Shown in pieces: positions 23,590-35,040 of a stretch of 64,000 bases of DNA. Below the pieces are notes generated by a model. It saw nothing but the letters and a program-made list of their open reading frames with translations, did not search any database and had not been told where the DNA came from. Position numbers and translations under genes: made by a program. How positions within the stretch are numbered: position 1 is the first letter of the stretch; each line of letters starts with the position of its first letter. Source of the DNA: Metarhizium brunneum (lineage: Eukaryota; Ascomycota; Sordariomycetes; Hypocreales; Clavicipitaceae); assembly GCF_013426205.1 (NCBI RefSeq), contig NC_089424.1:4402001-4466000 (forward strand), given 5' to 3'.

Positions 23590-26327
23590 CTAAGAATCAT
23601 GTGCCTTCTTCTGTTGCGGTGCGCCCTCCTCGATGAGCCTCCGATCGTGCTCTCTTGCCCGGTGCTCAAGTTTCCGCAGCTCCGCCATCAAGTCGAACCC
23701 GTCTGGGCTCTCCGCCGCGCCCCCGGGGGACCTGGCCAGGGTGCTCGCCATCCTTGCGCTGGGCAGCAGCGAGTGCGTACGCGCCAGCGTGTTGTCGCCC
23801 AAGAACTCGGGCGAGCCACCGCCGTCCAGCCCTGCCATCCCCAGCCAACTCATGCCGCTGGAGGGAGAGATGGCGCATTGCGGTAGCATGGTGGGCATTT
23901 CTCCAAACGGCGACATGAACTGAAGATCTGAAAAGCTGCCGCCCGCCGGCATCAGGGTTTTGGCCGACCACATCTCAGTGGATGACTGCTTCGAGCCGTC
24001 GTTGCGGAGGTCTCCCAGTCGGCGTGCGAATTTAGCAGCCGGGTTCTCATCTTGCGTATCTTGCTGCGCATCTTGTCGGCCCTGGTGTAGTCGGCGGGAG
24101 ATTTCGTCGAGCGCAGCCATGATTGTGCCAACTTCGTCCGCCGGCGGGATGGACTGGTGAGCTGCTTGGCCTTGTGCCCAGGTGTCATGTTAGCGCTGGA
24201 AACTCAATATCAATTCCGTCACGGGGCTGTCTCATACTGAGGAATAGTTCACCGGCAATGTACAGACAAAAGACAAATTGGTGCGGCGGGATTCCATCGC
24301 TGGCATCCAGGTAGCGATTCGCAATCCTGTTCATCTTGATGGCGGCCATGACACAGGCCTCTCGCGATGCGGCGGACACGAGCACCGACAGCCAAGCCCG
24401 CGACGACGCCGGCGGATAGGCGAGTCGCCGGTGCAGGACGATGATGGCCGCATTGTGCGTCATGTGTGCGAGCGCCAGGTTTGGGTCAATGTAGCCGTCG
24501 ACGACGCGCACGTCACGCCAGCGATGCGTCAGGCACAACTCCCATCTGCGCGTCGGGCCCGTCAGCAATACAACTCGTCTGATGCTAGAAGCTGCTCGTT
24601 CGCGGTCCCGACCTACTGCAAAAGCCTCGAGTCAAGGTGCCGGAACTTGTTCAGCCAGCTGGAAAGCTGCGAAGCCTTGTTCAGCTCCACGGGGTGGCGC
24701 GCGTGAAACTTTGTCACGAGGAAGAGCGACTCGCTTGCTTCGATCGTGTAGGCAAGGCCGCCGATTCCACTGGGCTGCTCCGTGTCGGCATAGGCCGGCG
24801 GAAACGGGGGCTCGGGTTCCTGGGCGTCGGTCTCGTCGGCGCCTTGTTCGTGCGTCTTGAAGAAGGACGTCTCAACGCGCAGGTCCTGCTCCCACCGGTA
24901 GCCGTCGCACGGCAGCCGCCTCCGGATATTCTTGCTCGGTATGCCCGGGGCGGCTCTGTGTCCGTGTTAGCCTGGGGAACAACGCCGGCCAAAGGCAAAG
25001 CATTCGCTATCTGTACCCCGAGGTGATGCTGCAGAAACGGTCCATCAAGAAGGCGGCCCAAAACACCCGACGGCGCTCCTCTACCTCCAGCCAGGCATGG
25101 GCCGCCTCCAGAGTGGGCGCAGGTCTCGAAAAGTAGTCGGAGAATCCTTCCCTGCGCATGGGCTCCTCTGAATAGAGCTGCAGCGCGTCAATCTTACGGC
25201 TTATAATGGCGACAAGTGACCATGGCGATGCGCTGAGGCCTCGTTTCATCTGCCATGGTGGTTAGTTAGAACTCCGGTGTGTTTGTGGCACGCGCCTGGT
25301 ATGCGTACAGAATCAAATGTCACCAGCATCAGCGCCTGGATAGATTCTTTTGCGTTGCTCTCGATGGCTGAGGTGATGACATTCTGCCGACAGAGCGAAG
25401 CATATTGCCTCATTTCTTGCTGCTGCTCCTGCTGCTCCTCTGAGTCTGCGTCACCGTGACTAAGCAGAAAGTGAGAGGCGACGGCAACAATGGCCTGGAC
25501 AAGTAGAGACACCCCAGCCGGTCGATTGGGATCCCGCACTCGTCTAAGAAAAGTTGCGGCATGTAGCACGGGCACCCACGGATGGACATACTTGAAGTAC
25601 ATGTCCAGAATAGTCTCCAGCTCCCTTGATGGAGGGATCTGCTGGCACATGTCAACAGCACCGGCCGTGATACGTTCCTGGGGTCCTTCCACGGGGACAA
25701 AAACATCGTGTGACGTCCGCTTTCGCTTGGATCCTATTGCGCTCCGCGGTTCGTCTACTCTTCCTTCTTCCTCGGAGCCGTCCCCCGACACGACGGGGTT
25801 GTTCGCCACGGCGCAGAAACTTCTTTTTAGCTTGTTCGTGTATGTCACAAATGAGTCGGCTACCCGGCCCGTGGAACTGGGCATGATCGGTGCAGTAGCA
25901 TCTCTGGCTTGCCATAGTTGCTGAAGTAGGATCCCTTGACCAAGAAACATGTTTTCAATCGTGTCTGTCACGGCACAATTAGCACGGCCAGGCCAGGAGT
26001 TGTCGAGTACCTGCATATGTAGACTTGCAAACGCGCACCTATTCTCTGGTTTAAGCGTTCAATGACTCCAGTTTTGATGCCGCCTTTGAGCCTCTTGTCC
26101 TCGTACACACAGTCCACGCCTAAGACTTGGATGAGAATTCCGTCCCCTCAAGCAACACCTGGTGGTCACTTGCCTGACTTGACACATTGTGAGCACGGCT
26201 GGTTTCTGGAACATTTGGACTTTTTTTTCCGGCACGATTGACATCTAGCGGCCGGCGTCAGCACCTTGGCCATTGAATGTGTTGGGGCGCTCGTACGCTG
26301 AGGTCTCTTCTTGGTTGGGCACATCAT
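23590..26327 (-). CDS. Zn2Cys6 transcription factor with fungal_trans domain
   Basis: Seven exons (26327-26174, 26119-26039, 25964-25309, 25249-25017, 24955-24617, 24545-24238, 24170-23590) sum to 783 residues with all phases consistent. The zinc cluster CQSCRKKKSKC-x5-C-x2-C-x6-C spans intron 1 and is followed by the linker EDKRLKGGIKTGVIERLNQRI. The middle carries fungal_trans blocks: YFKYVHPWVPVLH, RRVFWAAFLMDRF, IRRRLPCDGYRWE and DPNLALAHMTHN. Intron 1 uses a GC-AG donor (GCAAGT at 26173). It is the only regulator adjoining the sugar transporter, GH88, DUF2264 and beta-helix genes, so it is the likely pathway activator. A different-frame ATG upstream (near 26398) opens a short overlapping frame that could act as a uORF. 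Confidence 0.85.
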
Positions 26328-27464
26328 TGCGGGCGTGGAGCGCAAACGAATCCTCGGCTTCCATATCGAGAGGCGCAGCTTCTGTTGTAGTTGCCATGCT
26401 TATGCTGGGGTTCTACAGCGCGGGGGTGATGTGATGGCGATTTGACAGTTGGGATGAGAGGTACTCACAGGACCGATAGGCGTCGATGGACCCACGATGC
26501 AAGTGACTAATAATTGGTAATTAAGTTTTTTTTTACTTAATTAGCTATAAAATTCTAAGAGAATTAAAAAATATTAAATAAGTAATATTTATTTTTAATA
26601 ATTTTTAATAAAATAAATAAAGCTAGTTAATTACCTGGACTTATTAATAATATAATCAGGTAATTATACTTAATTTAATTTAATAATAATATAAAATATA
26701 AAAAAAATACTAAGTATATATATAATAATATATTAAATTTATTAACTTAAAAGATAATTTATAATTTTATATATTTAAAAAGGCTATTTAGAAAAGGTAA
26801 AACTAATAATATAAATTTAATTATTTTTTAGTATTATATTTTAGTTTAATATTTATAAACGTTTGCCAGCCACCTTATTTTATCAGGGTAGCTGGCCAGC
26901 CTCTTAACTAGTAATATTAATAATTTTATAACATCTCGTAATTACGTCAAGTCTACTTGTTCAACTAATAGAGGCAGCCTTATCCGACAGCTACAGACTC
27001 TTTCCATAAATGCTTCTGGAGTTTTCATTGAGGAATTCAGGTCTCCTCTTATTTTCAGTCGTTCTTCTTCATCACATAACTTGACCTCATTCATCTTTGG
27101 AGTTGGTCGATTCTCGCGGATACGCTTTATTTATCTCAGCTGCAGAAGAATCCGTAGATTGCCTATATACTCTATCCCGGCTTCAATTAGCACAGTACAG
27201 CAGCTGAGCGTTAAAACAAGAATGTGCCGCTGAACAAGCAGTAAATGTTATACGCTTACCTATTTTCTTTGCCATCTTAGACACTCTCCGCACTTGTCCC
27301 TCATCCCTGGCCCATGGAAAAGCGAGGGATCGAAGAAACCGCAACATTCTTGTCGTCAAGCACGCCGCCATAGTTGCTTGATTCTTGGGCTTCTGTGACA
27401 CGCTAAATTGCTTATCGCCAATTTTGACATCCAGCCTTTCAGACGATGAACAAATAGTCATGAC
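26328..27464. other. Boundary of accessory DNA: AT-rich block
   Basis: The base composition changes abruptly near 26510. From there to about 26935 the sequence is almost all A and T, with dense TA and TAAT strings, which looks like RIP-mutated or low-complexity DNA. A short 92-codon minus-strand frame (27183-27461) lies downstream with no recognisable domain. Neighbouring TF and cluster genes end before this change. Confidence 0.6.
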
Positions 27465-28070
27465 TTATATTAAGAGGAGGTCACACAGGGGGTCTCTTAG
27501 GAGTTGTGCAAGGCATTCCTTGGCCGTTTCGTAATCCGCCAACACTTTCCAGTCTCCTTGGGCAAATGTATGTCGGTGAGCCTTAGATCCGTCCTCAACG
27601 ATCTGTGGGATCTTACAAAATGGAATTGTAGACCCAAAGTTAATAATTCGCTGTGGCTTATTGTCAACCCGAAGCGTTTCCGGTTGTCCGTCGTTGATGT
27701 CCAACCATCTAAAGTGATCCTCTTGCTCGCACGTGAGGTAGTTAGGCAATCCGGTCAGGTAGGTGTCGCCTCCAAGTACCCATCTTTTCTCATGATGAAA
27801 TTGGTAGTCGTTCTGACTGGAATCCCACTGAACAACACCAGACAGAAATGCACGGCTGACGCCAGGCTGATCCGCCTTTTCCTGCTTACGAAATAGGTTA
27901 TTCCCGTTATAATGTGGGGTGATCCAGAAGATTGGTAATGCATGTCTACCAAGCGATTGCTTCCATTTATCAGCCGCGACGCGGCTGACCGAAGTGCATA
28001 TAGGCTGATAGAAATTTCGAGCTAGCTGCCTGTAGAAACAGTAGTCCCAGAATGTGCGCCCGAAGCGGCT
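27465..28070 (-). pseudogene. Orphan open frame lacking a start, unknown family
   Basis: An uninterrupted minus-strand frame runs from after a TAA at 28071-28073 to a stop at 27465, about 201 residues. It is rich in ordered-looking aromatic and charged segments (for example RTFWDYCFYRQLARNFYQP, KRWVLGGDTYLTGLPNYL, EDHFRWLDINDGQPE). It has no ATG near its 5' end, and upstream DNA is AT-rich with stops. This looks like the 3' part of a once larger gene, truncated at its 5' side. I do not recognise the family. An upstream spliced exon cannot be excluded. Confidence 0.4.
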
Positions 28071-28479
28071 TTATCCAGGCTTGTCAGCAATCAATATTAA
28101 TTGGGAAGACTAGTATGGATATTGATATCGAAGATTTAGCCAATATTGAGGTTAATATTGATAATTTATTGATCAGAAGCCAGTGATTTTCACCACCACA
28201 ATAGCTTGCAGCTGTCCGGATATTCATTACTGTGACGAGTTGTCACAGTCGAAGATATCAATGTCATTGCCGCAGGTCGCTGAATGACTAATAACTTCAT
28301 TATGTTTGCCTGTGAGTACATGCAGAACTTGAATACGATTATTCTTATTCTAATTCCCTAAAAGCTCTGCCATCTCCACAATCCAAGCACCTAGCCTTGC
28401 CCTATCCTAAGGCATGGTATATCTAACACCCTAAAAAGACATGTTCTGCCTCGTCTGATAGTAGTAGGATAGAGAGGAT

Positions 28480-29720
28480 GTTAATGGCTATTTTGTGGAG
28501 ATAAGGATACTCTAGTCTCTGTTCTTCTTTATACCACTATTGTAAAGGGGAGCAAGCAATCTTCTGTTACGAACTTCTCAAATTTATCCTCATTGTCGTC
28601 CTTAGTAACATTAAGCTCTTGCGCAAGCTTCTTAAACTCTGAGAGCTCACGGCTATCGTCCACCTTGATACCTACATTTTCTTCAGGTGGCAGATCTTTG
28701 TACTTTACCCAGATTTTACTGGCAGCTTTAAGGGCTGGCCCACACTAAGATGAATCCCAATTAAGGTTGATATACTTTTTACGCCGCATAGGGTGGAGGA
28801 GGAAAGCAGTAGTATAGGCGGGAGCTTCGTCGGAAGATGTGTAGTACTTTTGAGGACGTACCAGCCCATATTAATGGAGTTACCTATATAGGAGTTATGG
28901 GCGTATTTAGCCTGTATCTATTAGTGACATAAATTGATACTAATAAGTTGCTGAGTACTTGTTAACGGCGTACGTTCGCTTGTCCGTAATGCTTAAAAAG
29001 TACATCCATTGTCCAGAGTGCCTGATTAAGAGATAACTATTTTGACTCTTGAATAAGCGTTGCTTGAGAGAAGGGCTGCAGGAACTCTAGTGTTATTTTA
29101 AGAGTCTCCTAATCTTGAGGCGAGAGAACTGCAGTGCTAAGCTTTTTATAGTGGTTATAATAGAATATTATTAGCTTTCCTTGCTTCTTGACCGCCGTTT
29201 TAATGAGGTTAAACGATGAATTCCATCATATAATATTATTAATTCCTAATGTTTTGCCCGCTAGCCTCTCCTATTTATCTAAAAGGATTAATAAGGAGCG
29301 AATAAAGACGACTATAGTAGAAAGATTACTAGGTGCACTAATTGGCTGCTATCCAGCCTTATTTGCTTGTCGTTTCTTCTTGCTTTTCTTACCTTGCTTC
29401 TCTTAAAGATGTTCTTGCAATGCCTCTACGACAGCGAGGTCTGCCTCTTCCTTTGTAGCATCAATGGCAGCTTTAAGTGCTTCGATAGTGCTTGCGAAAA
29501 GAAAGGCTTTAAGAGAGAGATTGATGATATGGCCACAGCAACGAATACGGCGCTTCTTGCCATCAAATTCAATCCCTAGTTTGATAAGCTCTCTTCTAAT
29601 GGCCGCAACATAGGTGTTATTACTCAAAGCATGACACCCAATAATATATCCAGTCTTCTCGGCAACCTTATTAATATTGATAAGCCAATATTGCTGACAA
29701 GTCTGGATTCGTGATCACGT
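28480..29720 (-). mobile_element. Relic of a hAT-family transposon (RIP-like decay)
   Basis: Reading the minus strand, fragments of a hAT transposase appear in order but are separated by stops and frame changes. At about 29640-29410 is a SNNTYVAAIRREL...RIRCCGHIINLSLKAFLF block, matching the conserved region around RIRCxxHIxNL. TIVVFIRS occurs near 29300. AFLLHPMRRKKYINLNW...ASKIWVKYKDLP, the C-terminal block, occurs near 28790-28670. TA-rich composition and in-frame TAA/TAG codons suggest RIP. No terminal repeats were identified with certainty. Confidence 0.65.
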
Positions 29721-29799
29721 ATTGCCTTTTTAAAGGCCACTTGTCACAAAATAAGTACATAATCTGTCAGAGAATATTTGGCTCTGCTATAATAATAGG

Positions 29800-29831
29800 C
29801 AAGCTTCGAAATCGATCGATTTCGAAGCTTG
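29800..29831. repeat. Perfect 32-bp palindrome
   Basis: The arms CAAGCTTCGAAATCGA and TCGATTTCGAAGCTTG are exact reverse complements with no spacer. The location is just upstream of the hAT relic's conserved region and 228 bp beyond the 3' end of the MACPF-like gene. It could be a fused pair of element ends or a strong cruciform. It does not match the other palindromes in the window. Confidence 0.7.
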
Positions 29832-30058
29832 ACAATAGGTATATTATACAAGGTGTCTAGTATAAATACGCATAAAGAATAAAATAACCACTCTAATATT
29901 GAAATGAAGCCAATCACACTTCCATGCAAGCATTTCTCTTGTAATCGACTCCAAATCACCACTCCACAAGTCGCAGGTTGAGCTCCGACTATAAACACCA
30001 AAGACGATCCTGCATAGCTGCCTTTAGTGCTTGAAGCTAGCACTCAGACAAATTTGTC

Positions 30059-32326
30059 TTATTCTGCTTTGGTGAAGAACCTAAGATTAAGGCCAATGTT
30101 CGTGGGGCTCGATGGTAAAGCTTTATTGACATCAATCCTGTTCCACCAGTAATTTGGTTTATCAAGAACTTCGTAGACATAGATAGGCTGAGAGTAAGTT
30201 GGTGTCTTCTTTGTTAAAAGCCACACATGGCTTTGCTCCTTATAATTTGTAGGCAAAGTTCCATCAGCGATTATATTCCACCAGGGCTCACCATCTTGGT
30301 GTCCAAATGTTAACTTGCTGGTACCAGTAACGCCAGGGAATGGGACGCCTTGAATGTTGAATACAGGCGTTGTCTTGCCAATATCTGTGCGTAATTTATC
30401 ATCGATAACTATAATAGTTAGCAGCCGTAAAGCAAACAATCAAGATGAAGAGATTCTTCGTACGAGTGCTGTTCTTGGGATGGTCTTTGTACTCTGGTTT
30501 TGTCCAGTCATACTCTATATTTTGCACAATATATGTAGTAGAGAAGGCGTCCTAGTAAGCGATGAGTTTGCGTGCCGCGTTATAGTCAACGTCCAGTATT
30601 GCTTACCATTACAGTTCCAAGAAACGCATCCGGAGATTGGTAAGAAGGCTTGGATGCAGCCTTACTTGGGTCTTTTGAAACATTGGTAATCTAATATATA
30701 TTCAGTCAGCAAAAATAAAAACGAAATGTACCAAGCCACGTACCCATGTCTTGACTCCATCTTTAGCCTTGATAATGGCGTTCCGTAGCTCTACCTGCTT
30801 TTGCTGGAGAGATTCGGGCAATTTGACTAAAGAATCTTAGTTTCAACGGCTTTAGATGTATATCTCGGGTGTACTTACTAGTCTTGAGCATTCGCTGCAT
30901 GCTATCGTAGTCCGCATAGTCGTTAAACACCGCCCAAGTCTGCCAGAATAAGTTAGATTTTTATATTTCTTGGGCGAGTATATATTAGAAACTTGCCTGC
31001 TCAATTGCGTCAGAGTAGTCCAGAGGCTTGAACTCATCTTTAAAGTTGAAAACTTGATCATAGCGCTCGACAAGTGCGCTTTACTCCAAATTAGCACTTG
31101 GAATCCCCCCCGGATGTATTCTGTGGACTTACTATCGCTTCCACTGATGTTCCCCAGCTTCTGCAATAAACTTATCAGATATGCTCTTGATATCAAGGAG
31201 ACTAGCGTCGCCTGACTGCAAGGCTTTGATCTCTCCAAGAACGCCAGACTTGGTATCTTTAGGAGGCGCGCCGACCCAAAACATTTCCGAAATGACTTTT
31301 GAGTTCTTCGAAAGAAACTCAGAGGCCTGCTTCATTTCTGTACTAACGGTAACACCGACTCCAAACATGCCAAAAGCTACCTTGGCCCTAGAGGTTTACA
31401 AGTCAGCAATTATCCCGAAACTGGAGTAGATGTACCAACTTTGCCTCAAGTTCGTGTTTCTTGGATGACTCGGTAGATTGAATGGATACCTGAGCAAAAA
31501 GCGCACCTCCTTCCACGAAATCTAAAACGCTATTAGATATGTTTTAATTCTGGCGCTGGTACGTCAAGACTTGCCGCTAATAAATCGGTCACAGTATCGC
31601 TCAGTCGGATTTTTAGCCTCGTTCCACATGAATTTGTACTTGAGATCGGAAGACGGCTGTCGTTTGACGTCCGCTCTTACAATATATGTAAGAGCGCTAT
31701 TCTCGAACTAAGTGAATGTAAGCATTGTTATACAACTCGTACTTCCGTCCAAAAACTTACAGTAGACTTATCCAGCATTTTGCCGGAGACTTCTACACTA
31801 TCATCAAGGTACTGGATACCGAGACTAGCGCTAATCCCAAGCTCCTTGATAATTTGCCTATATCATAATATGAGTACTGTATTACAAGTTTATGTATTCG
31901 GGCTCATAGGAGCTTACGAATATTCAGTAATTTGAGTCGCTTGATACTCAATCTGGACTTGACCGGGTGCGTTAGTAGGGCCCGTTACGTCTACTGCACC
32001 ATTCATGCAGCCCTCCTGCAGGTAGGTGTTGTACCTATACTAAGAATTAGCACGCATGTATACAAGGTATTTGCCTGATATCATGTTTCTCACCCTTGAC
32101 CCAGGGTCAACCCGTCAGAATACGGAACTGTACTGGCTCCAGCCCCAAGATTATTATGCGGATTCTTAAGAGGCTGGCCATTTGAGCCACCGCTAGGCGG
32201 GCCCGTGGAGTCGGGAATATTATTATCGATATCGTTAATACCGTCCTCACCAGGCAGTTTTGCAACTGGTTTTGCAGCTGTAATATGAGCAGCAGTCAAT
32301 GCTGCCACCAAATGAGTGTAACGCAT
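30059..32326 (-). CDS. Secreted MACPF/perforin-signature protein, 12 exons
   Basis: Twelve exons join with exact phase to 556 residues. Exon starts on the minus strand are 32326, 32034, 31857, 31707, 31521, 31380, 31078, 30939, 30835, 30690, 30551 and 30408. A signal peptide (residues 1-18) precedes an acidic NDIDNN motif (31-36) and a Gly/Asn-rich stretch. Y187-C-D-R-F-x6-GG (198-199) has the spacing of the MACPF/CDC signature Y-G-T-H-F-x6-GG, with C and D in place of G and T. A helix-rich region and a beta-rich C-terminus follow. Family members make membrane pores. Introns 4 and 7 use GC-AG donors. Small AT-rich exons resemble those of other accessory genes here. The fold assignment rests on one motif and general layout, so it needs a profile search. 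Confidence 0.6.
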
Positions 32327-33642
32327 TGTGTAACTAGTACGCAGAATATTCTGCTGTAATGTAAAGGAACTTGTTAATGAGGGAGTGGCAAAGGATGGTG
32401 ATAAAGTGAGGTTCGGGAAAACTTTGAGAGGAATGAAGCCATTTTTAAATGATTTAATTCTCAATAACTGGTAACCCAAGGAGAAGCTATCTGGAGGTTA
32501 CTGTATTGCCAGCTCCCTTGGCGTGAACTCATTGCCAGCTACTTTGACGTGACCGTATAGCCAGTTACGCTGACGTGGCCGCATAGCCAGCTGCTCGTGT
32601 AGTAACTTGGGTATTGTTTGCCCTCGAGGCAAGCTTGGTGCAGAAACAAAGATTTGGGTTTATGCGAGGTCTGACGATATTGACAAGGCTTTGGTTAATG
32701 CCGCATATACCTTATTGTTTCAAGATAATGTGTGTATAATGGCTGAGCGTAGTGGTTATACGTCATCACGCTTGGCAAGAGCATATTTTTGGCACTGTTT
32801 ACCATAATATCCTCTGAATAGAGACTATTCACTTATCGGCGTTACAGTCGGATTACTTTGCTGCCTTCATATTTGCTCAATAATCGTACGAGGTGTAAAG
32901 GCCGTGTAAGCATGGTAACCAGTATCTGTCCATGCTTGGTCTGAATAAGGTTTCGGCACTTGTTACAACAGCCCTACAACTAGTCATTTACAATTGGTGT
33001 CTTGACTGCGAAACTAGACGTGACCTGGCACTCTTGGTAAGATTACTGGAGATATAGCATGGTGTATGTCAATGCTGGTGGAGTTATTGGGAACCGGAAA
33101 GTGGGCAAACACGAATTGCCGGTAACTCTATGTCCTATGATGTAAGAGGTAGTTGAAGAGTCAAGATAAAAGTCTGGATAAAAGTGGTGCTGCCTGGGTC
33201 ATTAGGGTAATGCAATTCGTCTTAACCTTCTCACGCTATTTAAACGTTATTCGCTTTATTTTCCGGGGGTTGCCCACAACAATATACCCAACATTATGCG
33301 AACAGGGTCCGAAGAGACGGTCTGTCGTGCCAAACCATGGTAGGTTCTGCTGAAAACGATAGCCCGGACCGATCCTGGCCCAAACGCGGCACTGCGAAGT
33401 AAACCAGACTCGTGTTAATGCCTCTCGGCATAGAAGGGCACAGTATCGGGAAAGCCTCAGAATGTATATGCCGTAGCTAGAGATGTAAAGCGAAAAAAAA
33501 GGTATAAAAAGCACAGTTTCCACCTGCTATGAACTTTTCCATTCAGCAAGCTTCTCTCGACAAACACTTCAAGACAAATAATTCTCTCACTCTTCTCACA
33601 ACTACTCTACTCTCTTCACTTTTCACCACCAAACTATTCAAA
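32327..33642. other. Intergenic between two divergent secreted-protein genes
   Basis: About 1.3 kb of AT-leaning DNA with short unsupported frames. Near 32510-32600 three imperfect copies of a CCAGCT/TGACGTG phrase repeat at about 30-bp spacing. A TATAAAAA box at 33503-33510 sits 133 bp ahead of the small cysteine-rich gene. Confidence 0.4.
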
Positions 33643-33892
33643 ATGAAGTTCACTCTCCCTCTTCTCGCTCTCCTGGCCGGCTTTGCCGCTGCTAAGATTG
33701 ACGGCTCGTCGGTAAACGACATCGACAATAACGAACTCGGCGAGGGTGCACCCAACCACTGCCCGGTCGGCAGGCCCTGCAGCAGCGATAGAGTAAGGGA
33801 TTCGCTAATCGCATGAATATACACTACTAATACTATAATAGCAATGCGGCTCATGCTCATGCAATGACTGGACCGGCAAGTGCACGGAATAA
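33643..33892 (+). CDS. Small secreted cysteine-rich protein, effector-like
   Basis: Two exons (33643-33792, 33842-33892) encode 66 residues. A textbook signal peptide (MKFTLPLLALLAGFAAA) is followed by KIDGSSVNDIDNNELGEG and six cysteines in the pattern C-x5-C-x5-C-x2-C-x1-C-x7-C. The 49-nt intron is GTAAGG...TAG. The NDIDNN segment also follows the signal peptide of the MACPF-like protein 1.3 kb away. A TATAAAAA box lies upstream. It is likely a secreted, disulphide-bonded peptide; the function is unknown. Confidence 0.75.
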
Positions 33893-34500
33893 GCATATAT
33901 TAATGCCACGTCTTGCGCAGACTTCGAGGAGGATTATGTAACTTTTAGCCGTTGTATGGAGTTCTTCGCTGAAGTTTAAGCTCGGCCGGCTATTAGTGGG
34001 CTTTATTTGGAGCAAAAGTTTGTAGTCTTATTGAAGCTGTATGAGTCTTGTATACTTGGTATATTAGCTTCTCTCAACATATAGAGTTTCCTTGAGATTC
34101 AATATATATTTGTCTAAAAGTCTGATATGTTTAGCTTGCGCAGTTTTGGATACTTGGTCGCCAAGACGAAGGGGCCAACGTTCATACTTTATTGGAGTGG
34201 CAATGATCAGGTTGTGTCGCTGGGCACGGAGTTTATGATTAGCATAGACCGGTTCTGAACTCTCTCTGACCACTTCATATCAGAACCGGAGCCCGTGGCC
34301 CAAGACCTGCTTTATGGTCTTAATCCAGTTTTGGACATTGCCAAAATCAAGGATAACATGACAAATCGAGACGTTGGCTATTTATTCGTGAAGCACGAGG
34401 AAAACGGATTCTAAATGTCTACAAAGCGACTCCTCGATCGACTAAGTCAGCCTCACTGACGCCTGCCACCGGTCACAACATATAGAGTCTGGCAATGATT
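33893..34500. other. Intergenic, AT-leaning
   Basis: No gene is supported. The sequence after 33892 contains a few cysteine codons (to about 33980) that could be a decayed exon of a paralogous small protein, but I cannot make a frame. Confidence 0.3.
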
Positions 34501-34504
34501 AGCT

Positions 34505-34864
34505 ATGAGACACTACCTAGGTATGGTGACTCGTTTACAAGAGCTGATATTTGGTGGCAAGTACACAAGTGGAGGCCAAACCCCGCGGCTTCGCGAACTG
34601 CAGTGGCTTCTATGCGAGAATACATCATGGGCTTCGAGGGGAGTTTATGCGTGGAATGGCTCAGTGGTGTATATTACAAAGCAATATAAAGCAAAGTATA
34701 TGACGAAAAAGGAGTTCTATGTGGCCCGATTCCTGCCACTTCGGCTTGGGCTGGTGGTTATCAAGTATCTCGCATATATTTACCCTGTAGCAGAAATGCT
34801 GCGTCGCGACTGCACGATGTGTAGCGGCTCAGCTCTTTTTGCACAAATTGGGATTTTTTATTGA
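34505..34864 (+). pseudogene. Fragment resembling the non-helicase region of fungal telomere-linked helicases
   Basis: The plus-strand frame carries RLRELQWLLCENTSWASRG, then YITKQYKAKYMTKKEF...RFLPLRLGLVVIKYLAYIYPV. This order (RGxEL, YHKG-like, RxLP, LxxYL.xxxP) is typical of a conserved block found in large fungal RecQ-type subtelomeric proteins. Only about 120 residues are present, with no helicase motifs beside them. I interpret it as a broken remnant. The assignment is from remembered pattern only. Confidence 0.4.
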
Positions 34865-35040
34865 AGGCTGCAAGGCCGCGACCAAGCTTGACAGCATCCA
34901 GGTGAGGGGATATATCCGGGATCAATTTTAGTGAAATTCGACTTGCGGTCGCCATCGGATCTCGGGAGGCATATTTAGAGGCACAATCGGGAATAAAAAT
35001 GAACGACATGAGTACGAACTAACCAGTAGATAGCCAAATA

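Noticed and set aside
22548..23669. 373-codon minus-strand frame
   Set aside because: Antisense to the beta-helix gene, Val/Ala/Asp repeats from GC-rich codons, no start context or domain.
26348..26398. ATG near 26398 as the start of the cluster regulator
   Set aside because: Its frame ends in TAG just before the zinc cluster, and only a 20-nt intron could join it; the ATG at 26327 is in frame with the cluster.
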